A stretch of 46,290 nt of DNA from Stentor coeruleus (Eukaryota; Ciliophora; Heterotrichea; Heterotrichida; Stentoridae). Under the pieces are notes generated by a model. It ran no database searches. It had not been told where the DNA came from and saw only the letters and a list, made by a program, of their open reading frames with translations. Where the stretch lies: NCBI GenBank assembly GCA_001970955.1, contig MPUH01000553.1, forward strand, positions 1-46,290, in the 5' to 3' direction. Below, one piece after another: positions 30,373 to 41,700 of this stretch; position 1 is the stretch's first letter, and each line of letters starts with the position of its first letter. The translations under genes and the position numbers were made by a program.

Positions 30373-32469
30373 CTAAACATATTTACTTATTATTGCGAGA
30401 ATTTCTTCTTGAGGAGTTGGTTTTAGCATATACCCTATCATCCCTGAGTCGTAGCATCTTTGAATGTCTTCTTTTGAAGAATAGGCAGTATGGCCTATTA
30501 TCGAAGGAAGTTGCTTTATGATCCCTTGCGTAAAATTATTCGTTATTAATTTAGTAGCTTCCCATCCGTCCATTACAGGCATATTACAGTCCATTATTAT
30601 ACAGCTAAATGGCTTATTCGCTTTATCATATTCTATGACTTTTTTAACAGCTTCATCTCCATTAATCACTTGTATATATTTAATTCCTTTACTTTCAAGA
30701 AGTTGTCCTAAGCACATTCTATTGAAATCATGATCATCTGCAATAAGAACTTTGGGCCAGTCCATGACAAAAGTTTTAAAGCTGATGTCTCTGATTGTTG
30801 AAGATTTTATGCATTCATTAGGGATATCAATTTCAAAACTATAGTCTAGTAGTGCATCTTCTGGTAATATGTTGGGGATGTTAAGGGAAAATGCAAAAAT
30901 AGAACCTTCACCCGGTACAGAATTTACGGTTAAAGTTGAGCCTAGTCTGTTTAGAATATTTTTAGAAATATGAAGTCCTAAGCCACTAAGGCTGGAATTT
31001 GACTTATCGCTGAACATTTCGAAAATCTGAGAAAGACGCTGTTTTGGAATCCCGATTCCTGTATCTTTGACACTTATATCAACGCAGGTTCCAGAATTAA
31101 TCGCACAAAGTTCAATACTTCCTTTGTTAGTAAATTTGATAGCATTGTTCAAGAGATTCATGACAACTTTTTGCACCCTTAATCCATCAACAAAAACTTC
31201 ATTAGGAATAAGTTCATCAATTTTGCAAATCAAAGACAAGCCTTTATATTTTGCCTGAACACTTATAAGATTAGCACATTCTTGTAAGTAACTTTTTAAA
31301 TTACAATCAGTCTCATGGATTTGGAAGTTCCCTGAAGACATTTCAGAGTAATCAAGGATATCCCCGATTTGAAAATTAAGCAGCCCAGTGCAAATTTTTA
31401 TATGAGAAAGTTTTTCAGTGATGTTGCTTAAGGATTGAGAGAAAAGCTCATCTAAAATCATGTTAATGCCGTTTATCGGTGTACGCAATTCATGTGAAAC
31501 TGATCGAATAAGTGCTGTTTTAGATTTATTTTCAGATTCAATTCGTTCAATTGATAATATTGTTGTGACATCTTTTACTGTAATAAGAAAACATTTTTCA
31601 TTGGACCATTCAATTGTGTTAGCAGACCACTCATAAAGAGATTGGCTAATATTTGTTATACCTAAAGATAAAGCTCGGGTCGTTTTGGTTTGGTCAAGAT
31701 TTTCTATAAGAGTTAAAATATCTATAGAAGACCCTTGGGTGAAAATTTTTTTAAGTCTAGGTAAAATGCTAGAGCAATCAGATTCAAGAATTTTACATAA
31801 AGTCTCATTAATAAATTTGAGCTCATTTTTCTTACTCATTATAATCAGACCATCTGGAAACACTCTCAGAAGATCACTTAATTGCTTATGAGCAGATTTG
31901 GCCTTTAATTTAAAGATGTAAGTGTCTTTAAGTTTTTTTCTTTTATCCGATTCGAACACACACCACAAAGTTACAACAATCAAACTTCCTATCAAAGTAA
32001 CAATGCTCTTATTTTCGAATTCTTTTATTTGTTGGAATTTGTCATCATCAAAAAAGCACCAAACAACTACATGCTTAATAATTATTAGCAAATTCACATG
32101 AAGCCCTTGGAAAATGTTTGTCTGGAAAAAAATTGTCAGGACTGTAGATTCTAAACAAAAAAGCTTCACTCCACCTTTGTGAATATAAAGAGAACAGTAT
32201 TTGAGGACTGAATTTAAAACTTCAATTAAACCAAACACAAAGAGTTTTTTAACAATGTTTGGCATTCTATGTGCTTGATATGATATTCCTATGACTGTCC
32301 CAAGGATTAATGTAATTTCTAGCTGCCGATTTCCAAATGCTATTTCACATGACTGGAAAATTGCTATAAATAGTCTGATTATAACTGTTGTTGCAAAGAC
32401 AATGGAGATGATTTTTTGGAATCCTGTAAAAGTTTCGTCAAAATATTGGTCCCACCACTCTGATTTCAT
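30373..32469 (-). CDS. Membrane hybrid histidine kinase 3 (PAS-HisKA-HATPase-REC)
   Basis: 698 aa, ATG at 32469 (MKSEWWDQYF), TAG stop. N-terminal hydrophobic helices (about 18-185) precede a PAS-like region (FPDGLIIMSKKNELKF near 215). The H-box SHELRTPING has H326. The HATPase N-box NLLNNAIKFT lies near 433, with G1 DTGIGIP and SGLGLH. The receiver from about 573 has ADDHDFNR, D627 in MDCNMPVMDGW, GHTAYSS and LKPTPQE. The acidic pair and phospho-acceptor are retained although one asparagine is changed to histidine (DDHD for DDND). It is the most upstream of the three-gene array. Its 3' end is close to the secreted-protein gene (133 bp), so the two may share a short intergenic promoter/terminator region. 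Confidence 0.9.
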   Translation of the reverse strand: MKSEWWDQYFDETFTGFQKIISIVFATTVIIRLFIAIFQSCEIAFGNRQLEITLILGTVIGISYQAHRMPNIVKKLFVFGLIEVLNSVLKYCSLYIHKGGVKLFCLESTVLTIFFQTNIFQGLHVNLLIIIKHVVVWCFFDDDKFQQIKEFENKSIVTLIGSLIVVTLWCVFESDKRKKLKDTYIFKLKAKSAHKQLSDLLRVFPDGLIIMSKKNELKFINETLCKILESDCSSILPRLKKIFTQGSSIDILTLIENLDQTKTTRALSLGITNISQSLYEWSANTIEWSNEKCFLITVKDVTTILSIERIESENKSKTALIRSVSHELRTPINGINMILDELFSQSLSNITEKLSHIKICTGLLNFQIGDILDYSEMSSGNFQIHETDCNLKSYLQECANLISVQAKYKGLSLICKIDELIPNEVFVDGLRVQKVVMNLLNNAIKFTNKGSIELCAINSGTCVDISVKDTGIGIPKQRLSQIFEMFSDKSNSSLSGLGLHISKNILNRLGSTLTVNSVPGEGSIFAFSLNIPNILPEDALLDYSFEIDIPNECIKSSTIRDISFKTFVMDWPKVLIADDHDFNRMCLGQLLESKGIKYIQVINGDEAVKKVIEYDKANKPFSCIIMDCNMPVMDGWEATKLITNNFTQGIIKQLPSIIGHTAYSSKEDIQRCYDSGMIGYMLKPTPQEEILAIISKYV

Positions 32470-32844
32470 TAAATTGTATTTTATCTTATAATCTTCTTAG
32501 AGGTCAGAAATTTTTTTTGATAAACCCTTACTCAATCTAATGAAGACTGAATTAAGTGATTTTGATGGATTTCTTTGACCTAGAATAAAGTTGAATTATA
32601 ATGATTTGAATAGGGAAATAATATAAATCATATATGGGCTTAAATGTAATTGATTTTGTTAGTTCTAATTTTCAACGATGAATTATGAAACCATCTTTGA
32701 ACCCCTATAGAGTAAACTTATTTTTTTTTTTTAAGTTTTTCTTCTAGTCTCGTTTCAGCTTAGCATATACTAATATATATATAATAACAATATACTTTAA
32801 ATGACCATTTTATATCATATTAAGGTTTATTATGAAGTTTTCTA

Positions 32845-32938
32845 AATATAAATGAAAGCGTTAGAATATTGTTTTCAGACAAATAATCTTTAATATAAAT
32901 GAAAGCGTTAGAATATTGTTTTCAGACAAATAACCTTT
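32845..32938. repeat. 47-bp tandem duplication
   Basis: Units 32845-32891 and 32892-32938, containing GAAAGCGTTAGAATATTG, differ by about one base (AATAATC/AATAACC). There is no N at the junction. Confidence 0.88.
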
Positions 32939-33297
32939 GAGTTTTATTTTATTAAAGTTATCCCTACCTTAAGAACTTCTTTATCATATAAACCCATAAT
33001 AATTCTATCGAAAAATCTCATGATTGCAGTAAAAGTTTTCACAATATTAATTCCTATGCTATCATATCATTGATTTTAATATACAAAATTGCTGGAATCA
33101 TGTAATATAAGAGTTTAAATGACTGAATTTTAGATATGTATAAAATAACAAAGATTGTCAATTTTTTATGAAATGGTTTGCTAATTTTGAAGAAAATAAT
33201 TAATAAATGGAGATACTAGGATATAAAATTATGTTTATTATGTCGGAAAAATATTTTCTTATTGCATTTTATTTATATTCATATTAAAATCTGACTT

Positions 33298-33420
33298 TTT
33301 ACATAAAATCGTATGCTATTCAAAGCAAAACTCTAATAAAAGACCATATTGCAATGCTTTTACATAAAATCGTATGCTATTTAAAGCAAAACTATAATAA
33401 AAAGACTATATTGTAATGTT
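33298..33420. repeat. About 61-bp diverged tandem duplication
   Basis: Units starting 33298 and 33359 share TACATAAAATCGTATGCTAT and following sequence but differ at several positions and by small indels. They are more diverged than the other duplications in the window, so this one is probably a real older duplication. Confidence 0.85.
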
Positions 33421-33824
33421 TATATAATATAATAGGCTAGCATGCACTAAAATTGCTAATATATTTCTATTAAATTTGTACTAAATATTTATGTATTATT
33501 TTATAATAATCAAATTTTGATGGATTACTATCTAATCAATAATGATTATATGATAAACTATAGCTTAGATATGATTGCAATAGCTTATAGAGCAATTTTT
33601 TAGTGTGTAAAATAAAAGAATTTGCAAATATTTAGGCAGATGCTAAGGTTAAAAATTTCTAGTCTCCTTAAAATATTGTAAAAAATTCTGAGTTTATGAA
33701 TCTTCTTTGGTTTATAAATCTACTTATTTTTGAATATTGCATGAATAAAACTTTATTTCAGGCCCCTTCTTATCCAAGAATTTTTAAGTTTATTTGCTTT
33801 CACAATAATTTTTTTTAATAAAAT

Positions 33825-36516
33825 ATGTCTTTAATCTTAGCCTTCACTGGTGAAACAAAAAAGACTCCTGTAATAATTCCAGATCCTTCTAGTGCCATTG
33901 ATTCACTTTCCTTTAAATTTTACTTATTCTCACATACGCAAAATATCAACTTGCATATCATAACAGCAAGTAATTTTTCTTTGCGTATAGGACTATACAA
34001 TTCTTTGTACATTGATTTTGCTGATTCGTCTTTGCTTCTGTTTCCTCACATTCCAGAAAATGTGTGGAATACACTAACACTTGAAGATTCTAAAATCAGC
34101 ATAAATAACTTAGTGCTTAATATCTATAAGTCATTACAAGTCGCAAACTTAAAAATTATTCGCCTTGGTGATGAAAAGCTCAAAGCCCTAATTGTCATGC
34201 TTCCAGTAAATTCTGCCCATGTATCCCAAGACCCAGGCCAATACATACCAACAAATGATATTGAACCTCTGATTTCTTTAGATCAACTAGAAATATGGCA
34301 GCCTATATATAAGCAGCATCAAAGCAGATACTCACTTCAAAATACAAAAAAAAAGACTTCACCTCGACAACTTATTGTATGTCATGACTCAGAAGAGTTA
34401 AACTATAAATATGATGTATCTATAAACACCCTTCTATGTGCTTATAGATACTTTCATTGGGCACGAACAGACATGTTTATATATTTCTCTCATTCGAGGG
34501 TTACAATACCTCCTTCAGGGTGGACTGAAAGTGCTCATAAAAATGGTTGTTTAAGTTTAGGAACTTTCATCACTGAAGGCACAGTTGGAGAACTTGAAAA
34601 CAAAAAACTCTTGTCAAACGGGGAGTTTTATGCTAGAAAGCTCATCGAAATCATGAATTTTTACAAATTTGATGGCTACCTTCTAAATTTTGAAGCCAAT
34701 GTCGACGATGCATCATCATTAGCTGAATGGGTGCAATTATTAACAAGCCTATCTCATAGTGCTAAAAAAAATTCTAAAATTATCTGGTATGATTCTGTGA
34801 CAATAAGCGGAAAAGTTGACTGGCAAAGTCAATTGAATAATTTAAATAAAGTGTTTTTAGAAAAGTGTGATGGCTTTTTCACAGACTATCACTGGAATAT
34901 TCAAATTCAGAAAGCATCAACAATTAATTCAGGGAATAGAAGTTGGGAAGTGTATACCGGGACAGATTTTTATGGCAGGGGAACCTATGGTGGAGGGCAA
35001 TTTCATACAAGAATTGGTGTTGAGAACTGTCAAGGAACATCTGTTGCACTATTTGCTCCAGCATGGACCTGGGCAGATCCAGGCCATAAAGAGTTTGATA
35101 GGTTTATACAAAGCGAGAACCTGACCTGGGGACTAAGAAGCACTCCAATAATCGATTCTGGAGGGAAAATAACTGAGACTAGAGAGCCAATTACAAAAAC
35201 CACAGCTCTAAATCAATGGGATGTCTACGTATCAAACACAGACCCAGAATCAGAAGATCAGCCTCAATGGAAACTAGCTATTCCCGCATCTAAACAATGG
35301 AAAGTAACAGATGACCTAATATTTATAAGCAGTTACACTTTGACTAAACGTAGTATATTTTGTGACTTAATTTCAATGAACTTAAAGAATATTAAGCTAA
35401 TTAAAGGAACAGTACAAGTTAAAGGTCAAGGGCCAAAGTATAACGATTATTATAAAGTTCTTTTAAGAGTATATGATTTGCAAGGACAAAGCTATGAAGT
35501 ATATAAAGAAGGTAGAGCTAATGAGAATTGGCAGATTATAGACCTTGAAATGCCTGGGGTTAATATAGCAGGAGTACAATGGGAAGAGATTGGTAAAGAT
35601 GTAGAAAGATGGCAAGGGTATTATGGATGCTGTTTTAAAGAGACTTGTGTTGTGTGCATTGAAGATGGGAAGTGCATGCTAGAAGAGTTTGAAGATAAGG
35701 TCCATTGTGAAAAAATATCGACATGGTTTAATTTAAGACGGGAAAAGCTTTATAGAAGAGTTTGAAGATAAGGTCCATTGTGAAAAAATATCGACATGGT
35801 TTAATTTAGGACAAGGACCAAAGCTTTATAGAAGAGGGGAAGTGATTAGAAATGAAGTCTGGGATTCGATACAAGATTGTGATGTATGGCCTGATTATTT
35901 GGTGGTTATGGATAATATGTATAGCCATGAAAAAGCTTATAATGGGACAACTTCACTTAAGCTTAAGCCAGGGGTGAAAACGATTTTTAAAGGAGATTTT
36001 GTGGATAAAGAAACTTATATTAAAATTGTTTATATTGGAAGTGTTGAGCTTTTATTAGAAAATGCACAATTAGATAAAACTTATGAGGATGGGGATTGGA
36101 AAATTGATGTTTATAAACACTCAGGGACTGTAAGTGATGTGAATATTAAAAGTACTGGGGTTAGTTATTTGGGTGGGATACATTTTTATAATGATTTCCC
36201 CAGTTTTATTATTGAGATAAGCAGCACTAAAGTTAATTGGAATATTGATAGTTGGGATAGCGGGAAAATTATTTTTGATTATCAAGTTCAGATGAATGAA
36301 TTGCCGGAGTTTATTAGATATGTTGATATTTTTGTCGATGGGTCATTTATATCGAGAGGATATACAAGTTTTTTTATTGTAGAGAATATTGAATGTGTGG
36401 GAAATGAAGTGAAGATTAGGTTTGAGGCTGTGGATTTGAAAGGAGATGTTGCTAATGATGCTGAAGTAATTGTCACGAAAGAGCAGGTATTGAGCTTCTT
36501 GAATAGCTTATATTAG
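33825..36516 (+). CDS. GH85 endo-beta-N-acetylglucosaminidase (ENGase), frame split by duplication
   Basis: Two frames (33825-35765 and on to 36516) join into one 872-aa protein once a 73-bp tandem repeat at 35681 is counted once; the stop is TAG. The GH85 signature is clear: IYFSHSRVTIPPSGWT (about 227-242), LGTFITEG, FDGYLLNFE with catalytic E290 and the assisting N288, IIWYDSVTISGKVDWQ, and CDGFFTDYHWN. ENGases cleave the chitobiose core of N-glycans; eukaryotic ones are mostly cytosolic and act on free or misfolded-protein glycans, and no signal peptide is visible here. About 110 N-terminal residues before the barrel resemble a small beta-sandwich (weak likeness to farnesoic-acid-methyltransferase-type domains). 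The C-terminal about 280 residues are probably beta-rich accessory domains, as in the family. Length is somewhat above the usual 650-750. Confidence 0.85.
35681..35829. repeat. 73/76-bp frame-breaking tandem duplication
   Basis: Copy 1 is 35681-35753 and copy 2 is 35754-35829. Both contain GAAGAGTTTGAAGATAAGG and end AAGCTTTAT, but copy 1 reads TTTAAGACGGGAA where copy 2 reads TTTAGGACAAGGACCA. The 73-base period shifts the frame. Keeping only copy 2 joins ...ISTWFNLGQGP to the downstream frame without interruption, so copy 1 looks like the erroneous or lower-quality version. Confidence 0.9.
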
Positions 36517-36701
36517 AATAGTTTTAGTTAATATAGGGATTAGATATTTTTTATATTAGGATATGATGATTAAACATCAATGCATTATTATAGGCTCTCA
36601 TAAGATATATATTATAATATTAGATCAATAAAATCATTTGACTCAACCCGAAAAAATCCATGATTTCTCCATCTAACTAATTTTTTCCTATTAAACCTAT
36701 C

Positions 36702-37517
36702 TTAATCCCTTTCAGCCAATAAGCAATATACAATGCCGATTTCATCCGTATATGCTCTAAACTGATCAATTGTATATCCAAACTCAGCATAATCATCTCT
36801 AATATCAATAGGGCTGATTCTCAAAACCCTAAATCCCGTTTCTTCTAAGCATTGCACAATAGTATTTTTCCTAAAAATATTGATCTGAGTGTCAATAATA
36901 ACTTCAGACGTCTTCGGATTAATCAATCGCAATTGTGCATGAGCATGTGTATCGAATTTCTCAAGAATTTTATAATAAGAAGTAACAATATGAACTTTAC
37001 TTTCAGATTCTTCCAAATTATCGATCATACTATCATTAGTAAAAATACAAAAAATTCGACCTTTTGGATTTAAAAGGCCATGGCAGGTTTTGAAGAAACT
37101 CCGCAACTTGTCGACACTTTCTGAGTAGTTTATTAGCCAATTAGCAGTGATATTATCGAATTTTACTGATGAATAAACAGATTCTAGAACTTCTGAAGAT
37201 AAACAATCGCCTATGTGTAGAGAAAATCTGTCTGATGAGATTTCTGCTAATGTTGAAGCTGAAGCTGAGATCATTGTTGATGATATGTCCATTCCAGATA
37301 CAAAGGATGCTCCGTTTTTGAGAAATTCTAACAAAAGTTCCCCACAACCACAGGCTAAATCTAAAATTCGAAGGCCTTCAGCGTAGTTTGATGTATGATC
37401 TCTTAAGCATTTAAGCGTTGTATATAATTCTGTTAAGTATTTCTTATCTATTGATAGAGATCCATATTTATCACCAGATTCATCGTAGTGTTTTTTTGCA
37501 TCTTCAGCCATACTCAT
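36702..37517 (-). CDS. Class I SAM-dependent methyltransferase
   Basis: 271 aa, ATG at 37517 (another Met at residue 3 is equally possible), TAA stop. Motif I is ILDLACGCGE (residues 51-60), followed by a SAM-ribose binding acidic segment GMDIS at the end of strand 2. SLHIGDCLS and the NWLINY region fit motifs II/III. The size and simple Rossmann architecture match small-molecule or generic methyltransferases; the substrate cannot be told. It is convergent with the ENGase gene (185-bp gap) and divergent from the next gene. Confidence 0.85.
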   Translation of the reverse strand: MSMAEDAKKHYDESGDKYGSLSIDKKYLTELYTTLKCLRDHTSNYAEGLRILDLACGCGELLLEFLKNGASFVSGMDISSTMISASASTLAEISSDRFSLHIGDCLSSEVLESVYSSVKFDNITANWLINYSESVDKLRSFFKTCHGLLNPKGRIFCIFTNDSMIDNLEESESKVHIVTSYYKILEKFDTHAHAQLRLINPKTSEVIIDTQINIFRKNTIVQCLEETGFRVLRISPIDIRDDYAEFGYTIDQFRAYTDEIGIVYCLLAERD

Positions 37518-37989
37518 TGCTTATTACTATCATTAGTGAAAATTTTTGATGAAATTGATATTTGAAGAACTTAATATTGTTTTTTATATGATACTTATTT
37601 GTGGGAAATAACTTATAAATAGCCTAGTTATTTATTACGCAACTCTAATATAATCATATATCATCAGCAACCTTTTCTTTTAAACTATATATGCATTTCA
37701 ATGCATTACACACTTTGACCCATAATTAAATTATCCAAATATATTATTTATATTACTATTAATACTTTCATATAAATTAGCATATTCAAATTCAAACTAA
37801 ATTATAATAACCTCACCAAAAAAATATTTATTTTTCTTATTATTAAAGCATCTATTTCTATGCCAACTTCATCATTTAAACCCATAAGACCCTTCTTAAT
37901 CCATTTATAAAATCATAAACATATATATTAGCAAATTTCCCCTTAATCAATATCACACTTTTGATAAATATACTAAATCCGATTGAAAA
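37518..37989. promoter_or_regulatory. Divergent 5' spacer
   Basis: 472 bp between the divergent methyltransferase and the 243-aa basic protein; it must contain both promoters. The right 300 bp are C-rich on the plus strand. No specific element can be named. Confidence 0.4.
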
Positions 37990-38721
37990 ATGGAAGTTTG
38001 GAAGGATTATCAAACAGGCAAATACTATTCAATAGACTCATCCAATGGACGACAAAGTCCAAGTAATCGATACGGTGATGAAAAACGTTATTTTACTGCA
38101 TATAGCACTGGTTTCCCACGTATTTTTTCGGGTAAATCTGTACATTTAGATAAACTTTATACTGTGCAGCCTCATAAATTTGATGGTTATTGCCAATTCC
38201 CTAGACCAACTGAGAAGAAAGCCCAAAATAAGTCCCCTTATGCTAGAATTGCTAATAGAACAGGCAGAGTTAGAATAAAAGATGAAAGCAAAATTCCATG
38301 TCCTTTAGAGTTTCTTGGGATGTCGTCACCTCAGAGTAGATCTTTAAGCATAAAAAGAAGTAAATGCTCTTTCACTCAAAGTTTGCCAAGACCAGAAATG
38401 AATTCTATTCAAGACATTAAAACAAGTCAAATCCAAAGGCCGTTAAGAGACTTGCGAACCGCTGCAGACCTCTCAACAAAATTAGATCTAGAAAAGAAAA
38501 TCTCCAAAGGTTATATCCGTCCAAAATCCAAAGTAAAACGTCGTAAGCTCAAAGGTTTTTTCCTCAAAGAATTCCCAACCAGTGGTGAGCTTTTCCAATC
38601 TGAAAAAAAATTAACAGAGCAAACCAATCCAATCCTTTACCAAAAACTCAAAAAAAAAGAAGACTTCGACCGTAAAATGCTTGAAAAAAAGAAACTAGGT
38701 AAAATAAATCAAAACTATTAA
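37990..38721 (+). CDS. Hypothetical basic protein
   Basis: 243 aa, TAA stop. Very basic (K/R/S/P/Y-rich), no membrane segment or signal. The N-terminal third contains aromatic-proline patches (GFPRIFSGKSVHLDKLY, FDGYCQFPRPTEKK) reminiscent in style of small axonemal/microtubule-inner proteins, but I recognise no family. The C-terminal 60 residues are lysine-rich and probably helical. The stop is followed only 31 bp later by the ATG of leucyl-tRNA synthetase, the tightest same-strand spacing in the window. Confidence 0.65.
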   Translation: MEVWKDYQTGKYYSIDSSNGRQSPSNRYGDEKRYFTAYSTGFPRIFSGKSVHLDKLYTVQPHKFDGYCQFPRPTEKKAQNKSPYARIANRTGRVRIKDESKIPCPLEFLGMSSPQSRSLSIKRSKCSFTQSLPRPEMNSIQDIKTSQIQRPLRDLRTAADLSTKLDLEKKISKGYIRPKSKVKRRKLKGFFLKEFPTSGELFQSEKKLTEQTNPILYQKLKKKEDFDRKMLEKKKLGKINQNY

Positions 38722-38752
38722 TTCTATATATAAAATATTAAAACTATTATTA

Positions 38753-41700
38753 ATGGCTGCCGATAAAACCGGAAAGACAAAACGTCGAGATTATTTGAGA
38801 AAAATTGAAGAGGAAGTCCAAGCTTTATGGGCAACAAAAAAAGTTTATGAATCAGAACCAGATTTAAACAAACCGAAATATTTTCTTACATTTCCTTATC
38901 CATATATGAATGGTCGTTTACATCTGGGTCATGCTTTTAGTTTTTCTAAATGTGAATTTACAGCCAGGTTTCAAAGAATGCTAGGAAAAAATGTTTTGAT
39001 GCCTTTTGCCTTTCATTGTACTGGTATGCCTATACCAGCGTGTGCTGATAAATTAAAGAAAGAGCTGGAAAGAGGAGATTCAAGGACTGATGGAAGTCAA
39101 TTTAAGATACTTTTAGATATGAATGTTCCTGAGAATGAAGTCCCAAAATTTGCTGATGCACAACATTGGTTGAAGTACTTCCCGCCAATCGCCAAGCAAG
39201 ACCTTGTCAATTTGGGTGTCGCTGTTGATTGGAGGAGAAGCTTTATTACTACACCTGCAAACCCGTATTACGATATGTTTGTAAAGTGGCAGTTTCATCA
39301 TTTGATAGCACAAGGCAAAGTCAAATTCGGTAAAAAGTATGTGATATACTCAACTTTAGAAGCTCAGCCTTGTTCAGATCACGAGCGCCGAAAAGGTGAA
39401 GGAATCAAACCTCAAGAGTACACATTGATAAAACTACGTATTCAAGAGCCTTACCCTGAATCTCTTAGCATTTTATCTGGTAAGCCAGTGTTTCTAGTAG
39501 CAGCAACTTTAAGACCTGAAACTATGTATGGACAAACTAACTGCTATATTCTACCAACAGGGACTTATGGTGCTTATCTTATGAGAAACAACGAAGTATT
39601 TATATGCTCAGAACGTTCAATGAGTAGCATGGCATATCAAGACTTAACTATAACAAATGGTAAATTTGACAAACTTTTAGAAGTCCAGGGTCAGAATTTG
39701 CTTGGTTTAAAACTTTCAGCCCCATTAAGCAAATATGAGACAGTCTACTCATTACCTATGCTCAGCATCTCAATGAACAAAGGTACTGGAATCGTCACAA
39801 GCGTACCGGGCGATTCCCCAGACGACTATGCAGCTTTATGTGACTTACAAAAAAAGCCTCAGTTACGAGAAAAATATGGAATATCAGAAGAAATGATAAA
39901 TTATGAAGCAGTCCCTATAATCAATATTCCAAGCATTGGAGATAAATCAGCAATTATCCTTTATGAACAGTTAGGTATTAAATCTCAAAATGATCGTGAG
40001 CTCTTAGAAAAAGCTAAAGATTTAGCATATACAAAAGGCTTCAGTGAAGGGACAATGCTTGTTGGGCATTTAGCTGGACAAAAGGTCAGTATAGCTAAAA
40101 ACCTCATAAAAAAATACCTTATCGATAAAAACCAAGCATTTATCTATTATGAACCAGAAAGCGAAGTTATATCTAGAAGCGGTGAATCATGTATAGTAGC
40201 TCTATGCAATCAGTGGTTTTTAAGTTATGATGATGAAAACTGGCGAAGAAGTGTATCTGACCATATAGCCAAGAATTTTAAAACTTATAATCCTTTTGTA
40301 ATGAAAGAGTTTGAAGATACAGTAAATTGGCTTGGAGAATGGGCTTGCTCTAGACAATATGGTCTTGGTACTCAATTGCCTATAGATAAACAATATGTGA
40401 TTGAATCTTTAAGTGACTCAACAATTTATATGGCTTATTACACAGTATCTCATTTGCTACAAGGTGAATCTTTAACTGGGGAGCATCCAGGACCAGCAGG
40501 TTTGACTCCAGAACAAATGACAATTGAAGTTTTTGATTACATTTTTACCTTGTCTGACAAGATCCCTGAAGGACTTAACGCAGAAGTTCTAAATAAATTA
40601 AGAGCAGAGTTTGAATATTGGTATCCAATAGACCTTAGATGTTCAGGTAAAGACCTTATAAGAAATCATTTGACTATGAGTTTATTTAATCATGCAGCAA
40701 TTTGGCAGGGAAGGTCTGATATGATGCCGAGGTCTTTTTATTGTAATGGGCATATTTGTTTTAATGAGAAAAAAATGTCTAAAGGTGAAGGGAATTTTTT
40801 AACTCTGGCTGGAGCTATAGATAAATATGGAGCTGATGCTACGAGGATAGCTATTGCTGATTCAGGCGATACAACTGATGATGCAAATTTCACAGATACT
40901 GTAGCTAATTCAGCTGTTCTCAAACTTTTTACATTACATGAATGGATTGTTGATACTTTGCAGACTGTTGATACATTTAGGACTGGAGATAAGAACTTTT
41001 TTGACTTGAGTTTTGAAAATGAAATAAATATTGCTATAGAAAAAACTAGAACAGCATATGAAAATATGACTTTTAGAGAAGCACTTGTGAACTCTTTCTT
41101 TGATTTAAGTTCGAAAAAGGAAGAGTATAGAATTTTTGCTGGAGGGTATCATAAAGATGTGTATTTCAGGTACTTGTCGGTTCAATTGTTGTTACTTTTC
41201 CCTATAGCCCCACACTTTTGTGAAAAACACTGGGAAGTTTATCAGGAAGCACAAGGGATTACTAGATCCTTTATAGTCTTTGAACCTTTCCCAAAAGTAT
41301 CATCACCAGTCAGCCATCTCCTAGCAAGACAGCTCGGGTATATCCGTTTTCTATTAAAAACTGCGAGGATTGCCAATGAAAAAGCTGTAAAAAAAGCTAA
41401 AAAGTCCCCTAAAAAAAGTGTTGTTTATGTATCCAGCGATTATCCACAAGATTTGCAAAGGATTATGAATCTTCTTAATGATTATTATTATGGAAATCCT
41501 AATCCTGACCATAAAGAGTATATAAATCTTATTAAAAAACTCAATTTGGATAAAGCTGCTACACAAAAAGCTATGCAATTTGCGTCGTTTATAGTAAGTG
41601 AATTTAAAGAACGTGGGATTGAAGCTTTTGAACTTAGGCTACCATTTGATGAGTCTGGTATGATTGAAATTATTAGAGCTTATGCTTTACAGGAATTAGG

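Larger units (their letters stand above)
32470..33824. other. Divergent intergenic spacer with two tandem duplications
   Basis: 1355 bp between the divergent kinase 3 and endoglycosidase genes; both promoters must be here. It contains two separate tandem duplications (32845-32938 and 33298-33420) and a long T run near 32710. No gene-like frame was seen. Confidence 0.5.

Noticed and set aside
35842-36516. ENGase C-terminal frame as an independent 224-aa gene
   Set aside because: It begins at GTG within the duplicated stretch and continues the upstream protein when one repeat copy is dropped.
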